A stretch of DNA of 64,000 bases, taken from Rhizobium leguminosarum (GTDB lineage: Bacteria; Pseudomonadota; Alphaproteobacteria; Rhizobiales; Rhizobiaceae). Positions within the stretch are counted from its first letter, which is position 1, and every line of letters starts with the position of its first letter. Below, in pieces: positions 18,114-27,908 of this stretch. The DNA lies in NCBI RefSeq assembly GCF_004123835.1, contig NZ_MZMU01000003.1:124001-188000 (forward strand), in the 5' to 3' direction. Position numbers and translations under genes: made by a program. The notes below the pieces were generated by a model that saw only the letters and a list, made by a program, of their open reading frames with translations, did not search any database and was not told the origin of the DNA.

Positions 18114-18926
18114 ATGTGTCGCTGGGCAGCCTATCGCGGAGACCCTCTCTATCTCGAGGAGCTGGTATCCTCGCCCGCCCACTCGCTGATCGAGCAGTCG
18201 CATTGCGCCACCCGCGCCAAGACGGCAACGAACGGCGATGGCTTCGGCATCGCCTGGTATGGTGACAGGCCCGAACCCGGCCGCTACCGTGATATCCTGC
18301 CCGCATGGTCGGATTGCAATCTGAAGAGCCTGGCGCGGCAGATCCGTTCGCCGCTCTTCCTCGCCCATGTCCGCGCTGCCACAGGCGGCGGCACGCGCCG
18401 CGACAACTGCCATCCCTTCACCCATGACACCTGGTCCTTCATGCATAACGGCCAGATCTCCGGCTTCGAACGCCTGCGCCGGCCGATGGAGGCGATGCTC
18501 GACGACGAGTTGTTCAATGCCCGCGGCGGCACGACCGATTCCGAGCTGATGTTCCTGCTGGCGCTGCAGTTCGGCCTGCGCGAGGCGCCGGTCGCCGCGA
18601 TGGCGGATATGATCGGTGTCGTCGAAGAGCTTGCCGACAGCGTCATCGGCTCGATCCTCCTGCGTTTTACCGCCGCCTTCTCCGACGGCAACACGCTCTA
18701 TGCGATCCGTTATGCCACAGATCGCAAGGCGCCGACGCTCTATGCGTCACCTGTCAGCGCCGGTTATTGCCTCGTCTCCGAGCCGTTGAACGATGATGTC
18801 GATGCCTGGGCGGAAATTCCGGATGGCAGCGCGGTCACTATCGGCAACGATGGCATCGACGTCGCCGACTTCCGGCCGGAGAAGCGAGGTGCCGCCAAGC
18901 CGCAGCGCGTGGCTATTCCTGCCTAA
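18114..18926 (+). CDS. Class II glutamine amidotransferase (YafJ-type)
   Basis: A 270-residue N-terminal-nucleophile amidotransferase. After removal of Met1 the catalytic residue is Cys2 (MCRWAAYRG), which fixes the start at ATG 18114 although the frame is open 30 bp further upstream. Conserved glutamine-site blocks include GDGFGIAWYG, FLAHVRAATGG and the HNGQI loop. As in YafJ, no synthase domain is fused; the ammonia acceptor is unknown. Its stop lies 46 bp from that of the converging coaBC gene. Confidence 0.87.
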   Translation: MCRWAAYRGDPLYLEELVSSPAHSLIEQSHCATRAKTATNGDGFGIAWYGDRPEPGRYRDILPAWSDCNLKSLARQIRSPLFLAHVRAATGGGTRRDNCHPFTHDTWSFMHNGQISGFERLRRPMEAMLDDELFNARGGTTDSELMFLLALQFGLREAPVAAMADMIGVVEELADSVIGSILLRFTAAFSDGNTLYAIRYATDRKAPTLYASPVSAGYCLVSEPLNDDVDAWAEIPDGSAVTIGNDGIDVADFRPEKRGAAKPQRVAIPA

Positions 18927-18972
18927 CGCTTGGCGCAGCTGAGCCGCGCGACGTCAGCCGAGCCGCTGGCGA

Positions 18973-20178
18973 TCAGCGGAGCTGCTTGGCGATCAGTGCC
19001 GCCAGCCTTTCGGCAACCTCTTCCTTCGTCAGGTCAGGCCATTGCTCGACGCCGTCGCGGCGAACGAGTTTGACCCTGTTGCGGCTGCCGCCCATGATGC
19101 CGGTCGCAGGAGAGACGTCATTGGCGACGATCAGGTCGGCGCCTTTTCTCTCGAGTTTCGCCTTCGCATTGCTTTCCACGTCCTGCGTCTCGGCGGCAAA
19201 GCCGATCACCAGCTTCGGCCGCATCGTGTGATGGCCGACGGTTTTGAGGATGTCCGGATTCTCGGTCAGCGCCAGCGTCGGAATGGATTCGCCGGGATGT
19301 TTCTTCAGCTTCTGGTCGGCGGCCGAGGCCACACGCCAGTCAGCCACCGCCGCGACCATCACCGCGATGTCTGCCGGCAGCGCCGCAAGCACGGCATCGC
19401 GCATTTCCTCGGCCCGCTCGACATGCACGACATTGACGCCGACGGGGTCGGCGATCGTCACCGGCCCCGATACCAGCGTCACCTCCGCTCCGAGCTTTGC
19501 AAGGGCTGCGGCGATCGCATGTCCCTGCCGGCCGGAGGAGCGGTTGGCGATATAGCGCACCGGATCGATCGGCTCGTGCGTCGGTCCTGAGGTGACGATT
19601 GCCTTGCGTCCCTTGAGCGGCTTTTCTCCATCATCGAGCATGGTTTCGGCAGCGGCGACGATCTCCAGCGGTTCCGCCATCCGGCCGAGTCCGGCCTCCC
19701 GGCTTTCCGCCATCTCGCCGGCCATCGGCCCGATGAAGCGGATGCCGTCGGCTCTGAGCATCGCGGCATTCCGCCGCGTCGCCGGATGCGCCCACATGGC
19801 GGGGTTCATCGCCGGTGCGGCAAGCACCGGCCTGTTCGTCGCCAGAAGCACGGTCGAGGCAAGATCGTCGGCAAGCCCGTTCGCCATCTTCGCCATCAGA
19901 TCGGCGGTCGCAGGGGCGATCAGCACGAGGTCGCAGTCGCGCGCCAGCCTGATATGGCCGATATCCTGTTCGTCGTCTCGCGAAAACAGATCGAGATAGA
20001 CATGATCCGCCGCCAGCGCACCGACGGCAAGCGGTGTGACGAATTCCTGGGCGCCTTTGGTCATCACAGGGCGCACGCTCGCGCCGCGCTCGCGCAGCCG
20101 GCGGATCAGATCCAGGCTCTTATAGGCAGCAATGCCGCCTGAGATGATGAGGAGGATGCGTTTGCCGCTGAGAGCCAT
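18973..20178 (-). CDS. coaBC: Bifunctional phosphopantothenoylcysteine decarboxylase / phosphopantothenate-cysteine ligase
   Basis: Two consecutive steps of coenzyme A synthesis. The N-terminal FMN-binding CoaC domain (1-190) shows SGGIAAYKSL, the catalytic His in DIGHIRLA, and PAMNPAMW; the C-terminal CoaB ligase (190-401) shows VTSGPTHEPIDPVRYI and the FAAET dimer/nucleotide region. Start ATG 20176-20178 (MALSGKRILLI) behind GGGAAGAAGG; the longer frame is repeat DNA. In the CoaC active-site flap I read GEMAESREAGLGRM, where the E. coli-type enzyme has a catalytic Cys (A-C-G...GRM). The gene is otherwise intact and presumably functional. Confidence 0.93.
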   Translation of the reverse strand: MALSGKRILLIISGGIAAYKSLDLIRRLRERGASVRPVMTKGAQEFVTPLAVGALAADHVYLDLFSRDDEQDIGHIRLARDCDLVLIAPATADLMAKMANGLADDLASTVLLATNRPVLAAPAMNPAMWAHPATRRNAAMLRADGIRFIGPMAGEMAESREAGLGRMAEPLEIVAAAETMLDDGEKPLKGRKAIVTSGPTHEPIDPVRYIANRSSGRQGHAIAAALAKLGAEVTLVSGPVTIADPVGVNVVHVERAEEMRDAVLAALPADIAVMVAAVADWRVASAADQKLKKHPGESIPTLALTENPDILKTVGHHTMRPKLVIGFAAETQDVESNAKAKLERKGADLIVANDVSPATGIMGGSRNRVKLVRRDGVEQWPDLTKEEVAERLAALIAKQLR

Positions 20179-20307
20179 GGCCTTCTTCCCATTGCCTTTT
20201 CTGACCGCCCTCGACCCTAAGCCTTTGGCGGAGAACATGCAATCGCGAGGGTGAGCGAGAGGGCCGGCCCTTTGGGAGATGGCGGGGAACGGAAGGTTGC
20301 CGCAAAT

Positions 20308-20362
20308 CTCTTCTCCCCTTGGGGAGAAGGTGCCGGCAGGCGGATGAGGGGGCTGCACGGCA
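20308..20362. repeat. Rhizobial palindromic repeat, unit A1
   Basis: Contains CTTCTCCCCTTGGGGAGAAG followed by GGTGCCGGCAGGCGGATGAG and a G-run. It is the same unit as A2, B1 and B2 in this window, facing A2. Confidence 0.8.
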
Positions 20363-20480
20363 CACCCCTCCCGTCATCACCTATCCCCGTCACGCCAACG
20401 GCAAGCGCGCTGAACACGGTCGAGACGACGCCAGCGCGGCCGAAGCTCGCATAGGCGTTGTTGAAAAGACCGGCTTTGCC

Positions 20481-20530
20481 GGCCCCCTCATCCGCCCTAC
20501 GGGCACCTTCTCCCCGAGGGGAGAAGAGGG
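20481..20530. repeat. Rhizobial palindromic repeat, unit A2 (inverted to A1)
   Basis: Inverse orientation of A1: CCCCCTCATCCGCCCTACGG then ACCTTCTCCCCGAGGGGAGA. A1 and A2 together make a large inverted repeat filling most of the 420-bp gap between coaBC and the SDR gene, which holds no credible gene. Confidence 0.8.
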
Positions 20531-20598
20531 AATCGAGACGTTCCGGCATATCCCTTAGCTCCGCCCCAACCCGCAGCGGATAACCGCGCCGCGCCGTC

Positions 20599-21363
20599 TC
20601 AGGTGCGGGTGATCGAGGCGCCGCCGTCGACCAGCGAGGCCGTGCCGGTGACGAAGCTTGCATCGTCGGAGGCGAGGTAGAGGACCGAGCGGGCAAGTTC
20701 TTCGGGGTTTGCGACACGCTTCAGCGCATGCAGATTGGTGACGAAGGCCTGCTTCTCAGGCGTATCGTTCATGTCCCGATACATGTCTGTATCGACCGCA
20801 CCTGGCAGGATGGCATTGACGCGCACGCCCTGCTGGCCGAATTCGGCGGCAAGCGCCTGCGTCAGGCCGATCAGGCCGGATTTGCTGGCGGCATAGGCGG
20901 CAACACCGGGAAAGGCGAAGCTGTAGCCGACGAAGGTCGAGGTGAAGATCACCGAGCCGCCGCCATTGTCCACCATCGCGCCGATCTGATGCTTGGCGGC
21001 GAGGAAGGAGGCCGTCAGGTTGATCGCCAGCGCCTGGCTGAAGCCTGCTTCCGAAACAGCGGTGCTCGGACCGGCTTCGCCGAGCGTGCCGGCATTGTTG
21101 AAGGCAATGTCGAGCTTGCCGTAATTCGTCACGGCGGCTGCGACCAGCGCCTTGTGATAGTCTTCCGAGCGCACGTCGCCGGCGATGGCGATGGCGTCGC
21201 CGCCCTCTGCCTTGATTTCCGCGACGAGGCTGTCGAGTTCGCCTTGGCGGCGGGCTCCGACGACGACCTTGGCGCCTTCGGCGGCGAAGAGCTTTGCCGT
21301 GGCGCGGCCGATGCCGGAGCTTGCGCCGGTGACGATCGCGACCTTGTTGTTCAAGCGGTTCAT
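20599..21363 (-). CDS. SDR-family oxidoreductase
   Basis: Classical short-chain dehydrogenase/reductase of 254 residues. NAD(P)-binding TGASSGIG at 12-19, NNAG near 90, catalytic Ser in FTSTFVG and YAASK near 156-160. The Arg pair in VVVGARRQGE after strand 2 favours NADP(H). Start ATG 21361-21363 (MNRLNNKVAIVTG); the ORF extends much further upstream in an unrelated frame across the LysR gene. It is divergent from that LysR regulator (21490), its likely controller. Substrate unknown. Confidence 0.88.
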   Translation of the reverse strand: MNRLNNKVAIVTGASSGIGRATAKLFAAEGAKVVVGARRQGELDSLVAEIKAEGGDAIAIAGDVRSEDYHKALVAAAVTNYGKLDIAFNNAGTLGEAGPSTAVSEAGFSQALAINLTASFLAAKHQIGAMVDNGGGSVIFTSTFVGYSFAFPGVAAYAASKSGLIGLTQALAAEFGQQGVRVNAILPGAVDTDMYRDMNDTPEKQAFVTNLHALKRVANPEELARSVLYLASDDASFVTGTASLVDGGASITRT

Positions 21364-21489
21364 GGTTCCATATCCTAGATTTGAGGTGAGGCGGCCCCTG
21401 CCGTCCCTTTCGATGAATGAAAGATGGCATTTTCCTTTCGTTCGGATTAGTCTCCAGATTGGGGAATTCGAATTCGGAAAAGCCGAACG

Positions 21490-22401
21490 ATGATCAGGAT
21501 CGAAGGTATTGCGGCTTTCGTCGCCGTGGTCGAGGCGGGCTCGGTCAGCGAGGCGGCCCGGCGGCTGCGGCTGTCCAAATCCGTCGTCAGCGAAAGGCTG
21601 GCGGAGTTGGAGAAGTCGCTCGGCGGCATGCTGCTGCACCGAACGACCCGCAAGCTCACTTTGACGGAGGATGGCATGGTCTTCCTGGAGCGCGCCGCGC
21701 GCATCGTGCGGGAGATCGAGGAAGCCGCGGCCGATATGGCCGAGCGGCGCGGAACGCTGTCCGGCCCGATCCGCATCGCCGCCCCGGTCACCTTCGGCCG
21801 CATGCATCTCGGCCCGGCGCTCTATCCCTTCCTTGCCGAACATCCTGAGATCGAACTGACCCTCGATATCGATGACCGGCGCGTCGATGCCGCCTCGGAC
21901 GGTTATGATGCCATCATTCGCAATGGTCCGATCGCCGATAGCCGGCTGGTCGCCTGGAAGCTCGCGCATAGCCGCCGTCTTCTCTGCGCCTCGCCGGATT
22001 ATCTCGCCCGCCAGGGAATTCCGTCCTCGCTGGCTGATCTCGACAGCCATCGCGGCATCTTCTACACCAATCGCGGTGTTGCCGACTGGCGCTTCCAGAC
22101 GCCTGACGGCGCGATCGTCGTCCGCGCGAAACTGGCGCTCGGCATCAACAATGGCGACATGCTCCGCGACGCCGCGATTGCCGGGCTCGGCATCGCGCTG
22201 CTGCCAGCCTTCATCGCCGGCCCGGCCATCCGCGAGGGCCGGCTTGCAGAAATCGATGTCGGCCATAGGCCGGAGGCCGAATTCATCTACATGGCCCATC
22301 CCGAGGGCCGAAATCCCTCCGCCAAGCTCCGCGCCATCGCCGACCATCTGAAGAAGAGCTTCGGCGATCCGCCCTATTGGGATCCGGCGGGTTATTCATG
22401 A
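21490..22401 (+). CDS. LysR-family regulator (divergent from SDR gene)
   Basis: A 303-residue LTTR: HTH in the first 60 residues (VSEAARRLRLSKSVVSERLAEL) and an effector-binding domain from about 92. It is head-to-head with the SDR gene, 126 bp apart, and belongs to the subgroup that usually activates a neighbouring oxidoreductase under an unknown aromatic or quinone-like signal. The 3' end overlaps the converging LysR gene by 6 bp. Confidence 0.88.
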   Translation: MIRIEGIAAFVAVVEAGSVSEAARRLRLSKSVVSERLAELEKSLGGMLLHRTTRKLTLTEDGMVFLERAARIVREIEEAAADMAERRGTLSGPIRIAAPVTFGRMHLGPALYPFLAEHPEIELTLDIDDRRVDAASDGYDAIIRNGPIADSRLVAWKLAHSRRLLCASPDYLARQGIPSSLADLDSHRGIFYTNRGVADWRFQTPDGAIVVRAKLALGINNGDMLRDAAIAGLGIALLPAFIAGPAIREGRLAEIDVGHRPEAEFIYMAHPEGRNPSAKLRAIADHLKKSFGDPPYWDPAGYS

Positions 22402-23286
22402 ATTCAAGAGGCTCATCAGGTTCTCGGTGACCGGCGAGCGGTGTGTTTTCAGCATTGCCAGCGCCAGGCGCGCCACGGCCGGAGGCCCTTCGATCGGCCG
22501 GTATGCCACACCTTCGAGCTTGATCTGCGAAATCGAGGCCGGCACGATCGAGACGCCGAGATCGGCCGCCACCAGATTGACGACCGAGGAAATCTGCGGC
22601 GCCTCCTGCGCCACGGTCAGCTCGAATCCCGCCTTGCGGCAGGCAAGCACGACATCGTCGTAAAGGCTCAAGCCCACGAGCCGGGGAAAGAGGATGAAGG
22701 GTTCGTCCGCCAGCGCCGCAAGCGGCAGGCTGGGGTGCTGTGTCAAGGGATGGCTGGCGGGCAGGGCGATCACCATCGGCTCATCCGGCAACCGCCGCAG
22801 CCGGATGCCGGCGGGATCGTCGAGGCTGGGACGCATGAAGGTGGCGTCCAGCTCACCGCGTTCCAGCTTCTGCATCAGCGCCAGCGTATTCATTTCCGTC
22901 AGCGACAGCTGCACCTCCGGCCAGCGCGCGCGAAACCGGCGGATCGTGGTGCTGACGACGGGGTTGAAGGCGGAGGACGCGGTGAAGCCGAGCGACAGAC
23001 GGCCGGTCTCGCCGCGATTGGCGCTTTGCGCCGCAAGCTTCGCCTTCTCCGCAGCTGCCAGCGACGCCTTTGCCTCGCCGAGGAATGCGGCGCCCGCCGC
23101 CGTCAATTCGGCGCCGTGCGGCACGCGGTGAAATAACGCTGCACCCACTTCCCTCTCCAGATCGCGGATTTGCTGGCTGAGGGGCGGCTGCCCGATGCCG
23201 AGCTTGCCGGCGGCACGGGTGAAATTGCCTTCTTCCGCCACCGCGAGAAAATATCGCAAATGCCGCAACTCCATCGCCATCTCCAA
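22396..23286 (-). CDS. LysR-family regulator (divergent from MFS gene)
   Basis: A 296-residue LTTR with the MELRHLRYFLAVAEEGNFTR start common to BenM/CatM-like regulators and HTH motif LGIGQPPLSQQIRDLE. Three closely spaced in-frame ATGs (M1, M3, M5) are possible starts. It is divergent from the MFS-VOC pair at 23366 across 79 bp; the E. coli ynfL-ynfM pair has the same layout. Confidence 0.88.
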   Translation of the reverse strand: MEMAMELRHLRYFLAVAEEGNFTRAAGKLGIGQPPLSQQIRDLEREVGAALFHRVPHGAELTAAGAAFLGEAKASLAAAEKAKLAAQSANRGETGRLSLGFTASSAFNPVVSTTIRRFRARWPEVQLSLTEMNTLALMQKLERGELDATFMRPSLDDPAGIRLRRLPDEPMVIALPASHPLTQHPSLPLAALADEPFILFPRLVGLSLYDDVVLACRKAGFELTVAQEAPQISSVVNLVAADLGVSIVPASISQIKLEGVAYRPIEGPPAVARLALAMLKTHRSPVTENLMSLLNS

Positions 23287-23365
23287 AACCTATCGAAATC
23301 GCCAGTGTCATATATTGGACAAATGGAGGGGCGTCGACTAGATCGGAGACGGGAAGGATGAAGAT

Positions 23366-24999
<1,634 letters not shown>

Positions 25000-25026
25000 T
25001 GCGTTGCCCAGACGACTTGATCGAAG

Positions 25027-25419
25027 CTAACCTTCCCAGTTCTCGGTTTGTAAATCAGCCACGCGCTCGAACTCACGCAGATTGCGGGTGATCAGGATGA
25101 GGCCGCGTGCGGCGGCCTGTCCGGCAATCAGGACGTCATAGGGTCCGATTGGCCTTCCCAATGCCTGCAGCGCCGCGCGGATTTCTCCCGCCTTGCGCGC
25201 GTCGCTCCGGTCGAATTCCAGGATATTGAATTGCAACGCATCGATCCGCACCAGATTCTCATCGGTACGGAGGCTTTTGTAAGCACCGTAGAAGAGTTCA
25301 TGCGCAACGATTGCCGGTATGGCGAAATCTTGCGGTCTGTGTTTGCGCAGTTCGGCGATGAGGCGCTCATTGACCTTCATGAGGGCAATGACGGCATTCG
25401 CATCGAGCAGGTACTTCAT
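25027..25419 (-). CDS. vapC: VapC-family PIN-domain toxin ribonuclease
   Basis: A 130-residue PIN nuclease. Acidic metal site: D6 (YLLDANAV), E41 (IVAHELFYG), and Asp residues in [12 protein letters not shown] near 95-100, with [10 protein letters not shown] at the C-terminus as in VapC/FitB toxins. The ORF is intact with all catalytic acids, so the toxin is probably active when free. It overlaps its antitoxin gene by 4 bp. Confidence 0.9.
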   Translation of the reverse strand: MKYLLDANAVIALMKVNERLIAELRKHRPQDFAIPAIVAHELFYGAYKSLRTDENLVRIDALQFNILEFDRSDARKAGEIRAALQALGRPIGPYDVLIAGQAAARGLILITRNLREFERVADLQTENWEG

Positions 25420-25658
25420 TTGAAGAAGTCGAGTTCGGGTCTCTCCTGCCCGGCAGGTTTCTCTTCCGCCGCTGTCGCAAAGTCCCGATCAACCGGACCG
25501 GCCACGTCGGCAAGCCAGTCCCAATCATCGGAAATCGGCTCGAGAATGATCGCACGCCCCTGCCGTCGAATGGTGACGCTATCGCCATCAAAGCGGAATT
25601 CCTTGGGCAGTCGGACGGCCTGGGAACGCCCCGACCAGAAGATCTTTGCTGTTTCCAT
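25416..25658 (-). CDS. vapB: VapB-family antitoxin (AbrB/MazE-type)
   Basis: An 80-residue antitoxin. The N-terminal swapped-hairpin DNA-binding fold is recognisable as [15 protein letters not shown] (residues 9-23), followed by [14 protein letters not shown]; the acidic C-terminal tail binds the toxin. Start ATG 25656-25658 (METAKIFW). It lies immediately upstream of vapC and presumably autorepresses the pair. The operon sits just downstream of the urocanase-like gene, in the same direction. Confidence 0.88.
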   Translation of the reverse strand: METAKIFWSGRSQAVRLPKEFRFDGDSVTIRRQGRAIILEPISDDWDWLADVAGPVDRDFATAAEEKPAGQERPELDFFK

Positions 25659-25711
25659 GTCATCGTCCTCGGCAGGATATGACAATGATATATAGCAGAT
25701 CGTGGTCCATT

Positions 25712-27373
25712 TCAACCAAGCCGGATATAGGGCACGTCCTTCTTCGCCACCTCGTCCAGCGCCTCGTCGTAACCGGCATCGGCGTAACGCATGACGCCAA
25801 GCGCCGTATCGTTGGTCAGCGCATGGTCGAGCCGTTCGTCGGCGGCATCCGTGCCGTCGGCGACGACGGTGACGCCACAGCTCGTCATATAGCCGGCATA
25901 GCCGCCGCCGCCGGAATGGATGACGACGAGATCGGCCATCGACGAGCAGAGCATCATCGCATCGATCAGCGGCCAGTCGGCGATCGCGTCGGATCCGTCC
26001 TTCATCCCCTCGGTCATGATATTCGGATGCGCCATGGCGCCGGCATCGAGATGGTCGCGCGAGAAGGCGACGGGGCCTTTGAGTTCGCCGCTCGCAACCA
26101 GCGCATTGACGCGCCTTGCGAGTGCCGTGCGTTCGCCGTGGCCGAGCCAGGCGATGCGGGCCGGCAGCCCCTCGAAGGGCACATGCTCGCGCGCCAGCCG
26201 GATCCAGTTGGTGATGATCTTGTTGTCGGGAAACATTTCGAGCAGCAGGTCGTCGATGCGGGCGATATCGCTCTCCTCGCCTGACAGAGCCATCCAGCGG
26301 AATGGGCCGATCGCCCGGGCAAACAGCGGCCTGAGATAGGCTTCGGTGAAGATCGGGATGTCGAAGGCATTGGCGACGCCGCCCTCTTTGGCCTGCGTGC
26401 GGATCAGATTGCCGTTGTCGAAGACTTCGGAACCCTTCTTCTGAAACTCCAGCATCGCAGTCACATGTTCGACGATCGAGGCGCGGCTTGCCGCCATCAA
26501 TTGTCCCTGCCCATCGTCGCGCAGACCTTTGACCTGATCGAGGCTCATGCCCTTCGGCACGTAACCATAGACGAGGTCATGCGCCGAGGTCTGGTCGGTG
26601 ACGATATCGGGCACGATGCCGCGCCGGGCGATCTCGGGATAAACCTCCGCCGCATTGCCGACGAGCCCGACGGAAAGCGCCCGCTTGTCCTTCACCGCCT
26701 TATCGATCATCCGAAGCGCGGTATCGAGATCGGGCGCGATTTCCTGAAGATAACCGATCTGCTGGCGCTTGCGGGCCTGTTTCGGATCGATGTCGACGCA
26801 GAGGATCGCAGCGCCTGCCATGCGGCCGGCGAGCGGCTGCGCTCCGCCCATGCCGCCGAGACCGGCCGTCAGCACGAACCGGCCGAGAAGGTCGCCTCCG
26901 AAGCGCCGCTCGGCGATGCGCATGAAGATCTCGTACGTGCCCTGGATGACGCCCTGGCTGCCGATATATTGCCAGGCGCCGGCCGTCAGCCCGCCCCAGC
27001 AGATCAGTCCCTTGCGCTGCAGCTCATAGAACACTTCGGCCTTTGCCCATTGCCCGACAATATTGCAGTTCGCCATGATGACGAGCGGCGCCTTGGCATG
27101 CGTTCGAACGAGCCCGATCGGCTTGCCGGACTGGATGAGCAGCGTCTGGTCCTCCTCCATCTCGGTCAGCGCCTTGACGATGCCTCTGTGCGCCGCCCAG
27201 TTGCGGGCCGCCTTGCCCAGCGCGGCATAGACGATCAGATTGTCGGGATCCTCGCCGACGGAGAGCACGTTTTCGAGCAGCCGCAGCAGCGCTTCCTGCC
27301 GCCAGCCTTTGGCCCGCAGTTCCGGCCCGCCGGGAATCGGAAATTTCGGATGACGTGGATTGGCCTTCGGCAT
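25712..27373 (-). CDS. Urocanase-family hydratase, probably (S-methyl-)thiourocanate hydratase
   Basis: A 553-residue NAD+-dependent hydratase homologous to HutU. Family blocks are clear: [15 protein letters not shown] at 127-141, [10 protein letters not shown] near 171-180, DQTSAHDL near 260. Start ATG 27371-27373 ([12 protein letters not shown]). Two positions deviate from urocanases as I recall them: the active-site Cys of ARICWLG reads Ala here (ARIAWLG, A408), and GSWIYIG reads GAWQYIG. With the neighbouring MIO-less lyase, hydantoinase, carbamoylase and DUF917 genes, hydration of thiourocanate or its S-methyl form is more likely than of urocanate. Substrate is inferred. Confidence 0.85.
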   Translation of the reverse strand: MPKANPRHPKFPIPGGPELRAKGWRQEALLRLLENVLSVGEDPDNLIVYAALGKAARNWAAHRGIVKALTEMEEDQTLLIQSGKPIGLVRTHAKAPLVIMANCNIVGQWAKAEVFYELQRKGLICWGGLTAGAWQYIGSQGVIQGTYEIFMRIAERRFGGDLLGRFVLTAGLGGMGGAQPLAGRMAGAAILCVDIDPKQARKRQQIGYLQEIAPDLDTALRMIDKAVKDKRALSVGLVGNAAEVYPEIARRGIVPDIVTDQTSAHDLVYGYVPKGMSLDQVKGLRDDGQGQLMAASRASIVEHVTAMLEFQKKGSEVFDNGNLIRTQAKEGGVANAFDIPIFTEAYLRPLFARAIGPFRWMALSGEESDIARIDDLLLEMFPDNKIITNWIRLAREHVPFEGLPARIAWLGHGERTALARRVNALVASGELKGPVAFSRDHLDAGAMAHPNIMTEGMKDGSDAIADWPLIDAMMLCSSMADLVVIHSGGGGYAGYMTSCGVTVVADGTDAADERLDHALTNDTALGVMRYADAGYDEALDEVAKKDVPYIRLG

Positions 27374-27401
27374 CGTGGGTTCCTCGCTTGGTTCTTCTTT
27401 T

Positions 27402-27463
27402 CCCTTCTCCCCAGCGGGGAGAAGGTGGCCCGAAGGGCCGGATGAGGGGGCCGCACGGTACAC
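27402..27463. repeat. Rhizobial palindromic repeat, unit B1
   Basis: CCTTCTCCCCAGCGGGGAGA, then GGTGGCCCGAAGGGCCGGAT and a G-run. Same family and orientation as A1; located just upstream of the urocanase-like gene. Confidence 0.82.
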
Positions 27464-27511
27464 CATTCATTGCCCTTCGCTAGCGCTCAGTGCACTCGCG
27501 GCCTTGCCGCT

Positions 27512-27561
27512 CCCCCCTCATCTGTCCTTCGGACATCTTCTCCCCGCTGGGGAGAAGAGGG
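27512..27561. repeat. Rhizobial palindromic repeat, unit B2 (inverted to B1)
   Basis: CCCCTCATCTGTCCTTCGGA then CATCTTCTCCCCGCTGGGGA: the inverse of B1, about 50 bp away. The pair separates the TfoX-like gene from the hydratase gene and could fold into a large stem in the operon RNA. Confidence 0.82.
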
Positions 27562-27575
27562 AATGGCATCATTCG

Positions 27576-27905
27576 TCACTTGCTGGGCAGCGATTCCACA
27601 TAGGCGAGCGCCGCATCAAGCAGACGCCGTCTGAGAGTATCGTCGCCGTAAACCTCGGCACCGCCTCGTACCCAGCCATGCATGACACGTTCGCCCGACA
27701 GCATCTGGATCACGCCCGGCAGTGCCAGGGCCCAGCCGTCATTGCCCTTGCCGAGACGGATCAGCATGCCGTCATGGCGCGCGCAGCAGAGAAGATTGCC
27801 GTTCAGCATGAAAGCCCAGCCGCCGAACATGGATTTTTCAGTAAGGCCCGGCCGATCGACGAGTTCCTCACGCATCAGTTCTTCGAGACCGGGATCGCGC
27901 GCCAT
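27576..27905 (-). CDS. TfoX/Sxy N-terminal-domain protein
   Basis: A 109-residue stand-alone TfoX N-terminal domain, with the family core KSMFGGWAFMLNGNLLCCAR. Sxy/TfoX activates competence genes in gammaproteobacteria, but single-domain homologues elsewhere have no established role. It starts 3 bp after the DUF917 gene stop, so it is very likely co-transcribed with the catabolic genes. Nothing in the sequence links it to catabolism. Confidence 0.85.
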   Translation of the reverse strand: MARDPGLEELMREELVDRPGLTEKSMFGGWAFMLNGNLLCCARHDGMLIRLGKGNDGWALALPGVIQMLSGERVMHGWVRGGAEVYGDDTLRRRLLDAALAYVESLPSK

Positions 27906-27908
27906 GGC

